Shown piece by piece: positions 60,226 to 64,000 of a DNA stretch of 64,000 bases. The notes beneath the pieces are model-generated. The model worked only from the letters and a program-made list of their open reading frames with translations, had not been told where the DNA came from and searched no databases. The position numbers were made by a program, and so were the translations under genes. This DNA is from Myoxocephalus aenaeus (lineage: Eukaryota > Chordata > Actinopteri > Perciformes > Cottidae), in contig JBAMJR010000154.1 of the NCBI GenBank assembly GCA_038501785.1, positions 5,611,001 to 5,675,000 of the forward strand, in the 5' to 3' direction. How positions within the stretch are numbered: position 1 is the stretch's first letter; every line of letters begins with the position of its first letter.

Positions 60226-60337
60226 ATCTCCCTCACGTTCCACCTTCTTGCGCAAGCTCTGACTGTAGAGAGAACTGTCATTGGTCGACCGATCTCAACG
60301 TAAATGTAAGTTCACGGCATGCTACACACTACTGCTA

Positions 60338-60372
60338 CCCCCCCCCCCCCCCCCCCCCCCCCGCGACGAAGT

Positions 60373-60424
<52 letters not shown>
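60338..60424. repeat. Poly-C (25) followed by (TC)25
   Basis: 25 C at 60338-60362, a short GCGACGAAGTGT spacer, then uninterrupted TC repeat at 60375-60424, within MITE copy 2. The poly-C corresponds to the poly-G of copy 1. The TC repeat is absent there. Confidence 0.97.
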
Positions 60425-60426
<2 letters not shown>

Positions 60427-60600
60427 CCCCCCCGGAACGAAGTGTCCTCTTTTTCACAAACTCAAATCTGGTCACCCTAGTTTATCGGCACCATTCTGGG
60501 GCGTCATCCATGCCGAGTCTCAGCAGAGTCGGCAGCCGGACCCGGGCCGACGTGTTTCTTCGTCCGGATCTGGGCCAGGTCATTTTGGCTAATTGGGTAG

Positions 60601-62326
60601 CATGGGTCACTGTAGAGATCATAGCAGGGAGCGCCGCATGAATCCTGACAGGGATCCAATCAGGGAACGTACCAGGAAGACAGCAGACAAACCAGCACAG
60701 AGAGGAACACAGGGTTTAAATACACTGGGGCGGTGCAGGTGATCAGACACAAGAGGATTCAATCAAGGGGCGAGGCAGACAACCCCAAAGGCGGGAAAAC
60801 ATACAAAGGCAGGAAGTGAAGTGAACATGGGACATGAGAGGTAGGGCAATTCTAAATAAGAAAAGGAAACAAACTAAATAAAAACCAATATAGACCAAGT
60901 TAGTTTACAACCCAAAAACATTGACATGTCTTTGGTGTCCCTATGTCCTGGTTGTAATTATTTTAGCTCTAGTTTGGTTTGCCTATGCTTATCACACAGT
61001 TACTTCTGTTTCATGGCACTGAATCCAGCTGATGAGGTTGTATTCTGTTCCTCTCTTCCATTCGTTTTTAAGAAGCGCAGGATAGGCTCAGCTTATAAAC
61101 AGCATCCCAAAAGTTGTCATGTGCTCATTTGTGTAATGACAGATGGCAGAGCACTGGGCCCCTGGCCTTTTTTGTCACAGTTCTTCTTTCCTCCCTTGCT
61201 TAGTGCAATTTCTCTAATACTCAAACGGTGCAGTGCAATTTGGGTGGAAAGGATTTTGACGGGACAACCTTTAAAATAAATGTATTATAATAATAGCAAA
61301 TGATTGATTGTTCTTGTCAACATTTGTTTTCATTCCAATGAAACACATGTTGAAATAAAATGCAAGAGGAACTGATTCATGTCAACATTTTGGTAAACAC
61401 AAAGTTCCAATCCAGCAGCTGTGTTCAATTCTTCTCTGACATCTACCATCACTGAGCAATTGCATTGTGTACTGTGTAATATTGTTTTTGTGTGTGTTTG
61501 TATAAAGTCATATTTTGTGTTGACCTGTTGTCATAGCTAACTAAGTGGGACAAAATTAATGTACCATGCCTTTATGGTTCTAAAAAAAAATTGCCATATT
61601 TACAACAAATGTGGAAAAGGCAGCCCGTCAAAAAAACAGACACCCAATGCCTTTCGTAATTTTTTCAACTACAATATGAGGTTTTTATTGTTATTGTGAT
61701 TTAAGACCGAGGCTGCTGCCGAGCAATGTCTTTGAACCTCATGCAAGAACATCTTGCCAGGTCAGATTCAGCAAACACTCCTAACTTGAAATGGCTGTGC
61801 AACTAACTAGCGTTCACACAATGCATGCCACCTGTGTCTAAATGAGCGAGCATTCATGAGGATTATAAATAAGCACACCACATAATTGCTCAATTATGTG
61901 GTCCACACATTGTGTTTGTATCTAAGTGAAAATAATGCATGACGTGCCAAGTTCTCCTAAATCACTTGTGTAAGCCACTTAAGGCGGCAAAAGCACTTTT
62001 GATCTCAGAAATATGGTTGGGATTGTTTACTCCTTTGGCCCATGCTTTTTATTTGTATTTTCTATCATCTCCTCTGACTTTTTGACTCCAAGAAATAATA
62101 ATAATAATAATAATAATAGCGTTTATTTATGAAGCACCTTTATTACAGGGGACGTCATTAAGAATTCTTCACAACAAAGTGAAGAAACAAGATAATAAAT
62201 AATAAGAGGATGAATTAAAACAGCGAGATGTAACAAAGCAATACATTAATCACAAACAAATAGGCAGTAAATAGCAAGAACAAAGGTTACAATATTGCAA
62301 ACCTAGTTCTCTAAGCACGTGTGGAT
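60601..62326. other. Non-coding stretch, no gene recognised
   Basis: About 1.7 kb without a supported gene. From 62119, GCGTTTATTTATGAAGCACC TTTATTACAG resembles the tail of a common fish retroposon, preceded by the (TAA)n. Confidence 0.5.
62094..62118. repeat. (AAT)8 microsatellite
   Basis: 25 bp of AAT repeat next to a TTTATTTATGAAGCACCTTT segment that resembles the tail of a fish retroposon, where such trinucleotide runs often sit. Confidence 0.95.
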
Positions 62327-62383
62327 CACTCTACTGGACCCTATGGGTAATACTCTCTCCTCAGTATATAATGCAGCACAACC
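62327..62383 (+). repeat. Dispersed repeat, copy B (partner 291-440)
   Basis: CTCTACTGGACCCTATGGGT, AATACTCTC and CAGTATATAATGCAGCACA match blocks at 307-335 and 418-436 in order and orientation. In this copy the second block follows directly. See copy A. Confidence 0.5.
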
Positions 62384-62651
62384 TGCGGCAAGGCCCGAGC
62401 GAGTGGTCCGTGGACCGGGAAGCGGCAAAGGTCCAGGCGAGGGGAGCGTAGAACTCACAGTCAGCCACCTTCACCCTGGGCCTTTCCAAGCCGACCTCGA
62501 GATGGTCGCGGTGCGCTGGGGGGAAAAGTTCAGCGAGTTGAACCGCCGTGGCAGACTGTGTGGACCCCACCCGTTCAGAAGTGTGAACATATTTTCTGTT
62601 CAATATAAAACTGTGGCACGCCTACCTAAACTGTGGTGGCCCTGGATGTGA
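62343..62651 (+). CDS. Small unidentified open frame starting MGNTLSS
   Basis: A 102-codon frame begins at 62343 inside the dispersed repeat and runs through a GC-rich patch (62380-62580) that differs from its AT-rich surroundings. The N-terminus MGNTLSS fits the N-myristoylation consensus (Gly2, Ser6), as in some Gag or membrane-anchored proteins. The rest (Arg/Gly-rich, then WGEKFSEL) matches nothing I know. The start codon is mutated (AGG) in the copy at 0.3 kb. It may be a chance frame in GC-rich DNA. Coding status is uncertain. Confidence 0.2.
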   Translation: MGNTLSSVYNAAQPAARPERVVRGPGSGKGPGEGSVELTVSHLHPGPFQADLEMVAVRWGEKFSELNRRGRLCGPHPFRSVNIFSVQYKTVARLPKLWWPWM

Positions 62652-63589
62652 GATTCCTTTTCATTCCATTTGAATAAGGCTACACAAAGGTCCAACATGT
62701 TGGACACCGTAAATACATTATCCATTATATCCACATTATTCCATAACCGTAATCCCTGGTTTAGACGTGACTACTTCATTACTATAACACCTGATATGAC
62801 AAATAGTCTGGTTGTCCCCTCTACTCTGGCGCCTATGCCTACATATCAGCCAAACCCACAACTTATCTCTCAATTTTCCATCTGTCCCAGCCAAGGTGCC
62901 TACCATTGCATGTTAATGCAGATATATTATGACGAAGGTCTATTCAAATTGTGATTGATCATTAGACATCTAGAAAAACAAAGTGAATACTGTGTATTGA
63001 TCACTAGCATAGAGATACCTAGAAAGTCACAACAGCATGCAAGTCTTGTGTGATGGTGAAGAATTTGCTGGGCATGTGGATACACCTAACATACCACAAA
63101 ACTAAAGGGTCCAAGTGCAATTATGAAGGTTCCTAGAACCTGATACATGATGATACAAGTTTTCCAAGGTAGACATTAAAGTAGACAGCACCATGAATCT
63201 TAGTGAGTCAGTGTATATATAATGATTGCTTTCTTAAACCCTTTGTGGTGATTCCCGAAACCTAAACTTCTCACACCTGCAGGAGAGGAGAACTTATCCT
63301 TAATTTGTTACTCTAAGTAAGTTATTATTTGGGTTTGTACATATGCTGCAACGCTAAACACTGTGTAACAGCCAAGGAACGCATCCATCATCTATCCAAC
63401 AACCATCCAACCATGTCAGTGATCAGCCCCATGGAGCTTACAGGCCCTGAGGCAGCAGCAGTCATACCTGTGTATAGTCTGTCATTACCTTACATCAATT
63501 TGACATGGCCGTGTGTCTTCACCTGGGGCCAGATATAGATAAAAAGTGAATTTACAAAAGGATTGTGGCCACCCTTAGTGTAATTTTAC
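62652..63589. other. Non-coding stretch, no gene recognised
   Basis: About 940 bp. Short frames only, no recognised repeat. Confidence 0.5.
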
Positions 63590-63679
63590 ACCTTACCTGT
63601 TTGGTTTGTTTAAAACAAACACAGGTCCATTTGTCTGTTTAATGTGGTTTATTCGGGCTGATGTGAAAGCTGTCAATCG
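63590..63679 (-). repeat. Dispersed repeat fragment (partner 55395-55575)
   Basis: Inverse of the repeat at 55.4 kb. Shared words are TGTTTGGTT, TGTTTAATGTGGTTT against CGTTTAGTGTGTTTC, GGGCTGATGTGAAAG and GTGAAAGCTGTCAATCG. It stops exactly where the hAT-like element begins, so it was probably split by that insertion. Confidence 0.6.
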
Positions 63680-64000
63680 CAGAGGTGGGTTGAAGACAAA
63701 AACTGCACTCAAGTAAAAGTAATGTAATTTTACAAAAAAATACTAACTAATAAGTAGAAGTTACATAAGTCATCCAAATAAGGACTTGAGGTACACAAAT
63801 ATTTACTGAAAGAGGTACTTGAGTAAAGAGTAACTCAACACAAGCACACATCCGTATGCTACTTTTTCTTTGGTATTGTCATTTCAACAGTAAAACGGCA
63901 AAACATGGAAAGCAAGGATCAATGGTTCGTTTTTTTCTCTATGACAAGAAATCTTTGAAAGAAGAACACAGCTTGGGTTGAGACATGTTGAGACTCTGTA
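63680..64000. mobile_element. hAT-like element, left part, runs off the window
   Basis: Starts CAGAGGTGGGTTGAAG followed by CTCAAGTAAAAGTAATGTAA and AGAGGTACTTGAGTAAAGAG, the terminus and AGTA/TACT-rich subterminal wording of a common fish hAT-type MITE, related to the element at 21821. The right end is beyond the window, so the target duplication cannot be tested. The predicted one would be GTCAATCG, the 8 bp at 63672-63679. Confidence 0.65.

Larger units (their letters stand above)
59997..60479 (+). mobile_element. TAGGGTGACC-ended MITE, copy 2, 7-bp TSD, internally duplicated
   Basis: The ends TAGGGTGACCAGA and TCTGGTCACCCTA are flanked by identical GTTTATC repeats (59990-59996 and 60480-60486). 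It is nearly identical to the inverse complement of 43586-43921, but enlarged to 483 bp. A 20-bp unit GTCCTCTTTTTCCCGGACAT occurs twice plus a part (60011-60060), a 64-bp unit occurs twice (60098-60225), and a (CT)n follows the poly-C. The long frame over it (60001-60303) is a by-product of the duplications, not a transposase. Confidence 0.9.
59812..60600. mobile_element. Older MITE with CTACCCA ends, interrupted by a second element
   Basis: The left end CTACCCAGGTAGCCAGC and the inverse of the right end, CTACCCAATTAGCCAAA, agree at 12 of the first 15 positions. The interior has repeated CGGCTGACTCGGCTG-like and CTGGCCCAGAT words on both sides of the insertion. Removing the insertion and one target duplication leaves about 299 bp, a typical MITE size. 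No clear flanking target duplication remains, consistent with greater age than its guest. Confidence 0.6.

Noticed and set aside
60001..60303. 100-codon frame in MITE copy 2
   Set aside because: Created by internal duplications of a non-coding element. Copy 1 has no matching frame.

Overview
This 64 kb window looks like intergenic or intronic DNA from a ray-finned (teleost) fish. The reasons are an AT-rich background without long open frames, many (GT)n, (CT)n and (TAA)n microsatellites, a tRNA-headed SINE of a type common in fish, and many short non-autonomous DNA transposons (hAT-like, Harbinger-like, piggyBac). No bacterial-style operon, rRNA, true tRNA, CRISPR array or complete host protein-coding gene could be supported. 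The organism call is an inference from these repeat families.

Layout. 1-9.5 kb is mostly unique non-coding sequence, with one dispersed repeat (291-440, partner at 62.33 kb) and one exon-like segment (1911-2028). A 478-bp hAT-like MITE lies at 9491-9968. 17.06-19.23 kb is repeat-dense: a 755-bp segment duplicated at 26.2 kb, a GC-rich element with Harbinger-like ends and a 190-bp internal tandem duplication, then a 2 x 80-bp tandem repeat. A 1159-bp hAT-like element at 21821-22979 keeps a perfect 8-bp target duplication. 24-28 kb holds perfect foldbacks and the second copy of the duplicated segment, interrupted by an 82-bp (GT)n. A small two-exon frame at 28207-28733 resembles a piggyBac transposase N-terminus.

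The best-resolved element is a piggyBac deletion derivative at 34988-37002 (transposase on the minus strand). It keeps exon 1, an intron, the start of exon 2 and the C-terminal cysteine-rich domain, but has lost the whole catalytic core. A further element with 25-bp inverted ends lies at 37781-38991. Two nearly identical copies of a TAGGGTGACC-ended element lie at 43586-43921 and 59997-60479 in opposite orientation. Both have exact 7-bp target duplications, and the second sits inside an older MITE (59812-60600) and carries its own internal duplications. A SINE lies at 50335-50545. The window ends inside another hAT-like element (63680 onward) that has landed in an older repeat also present at 55.4 kb.

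Taken together, the window records several rounds of DNA-transposon activity: old decayed copies, nested insertions, and at least two recent families (TAGGGTGACC and CAGAGGTGTCAA ends). Candidates for follow-up are the piggyBac derivatives with shared exon-intron structure, the unassigned 7-bp-TSD family, and several perfect foldbacks of unknown origin.
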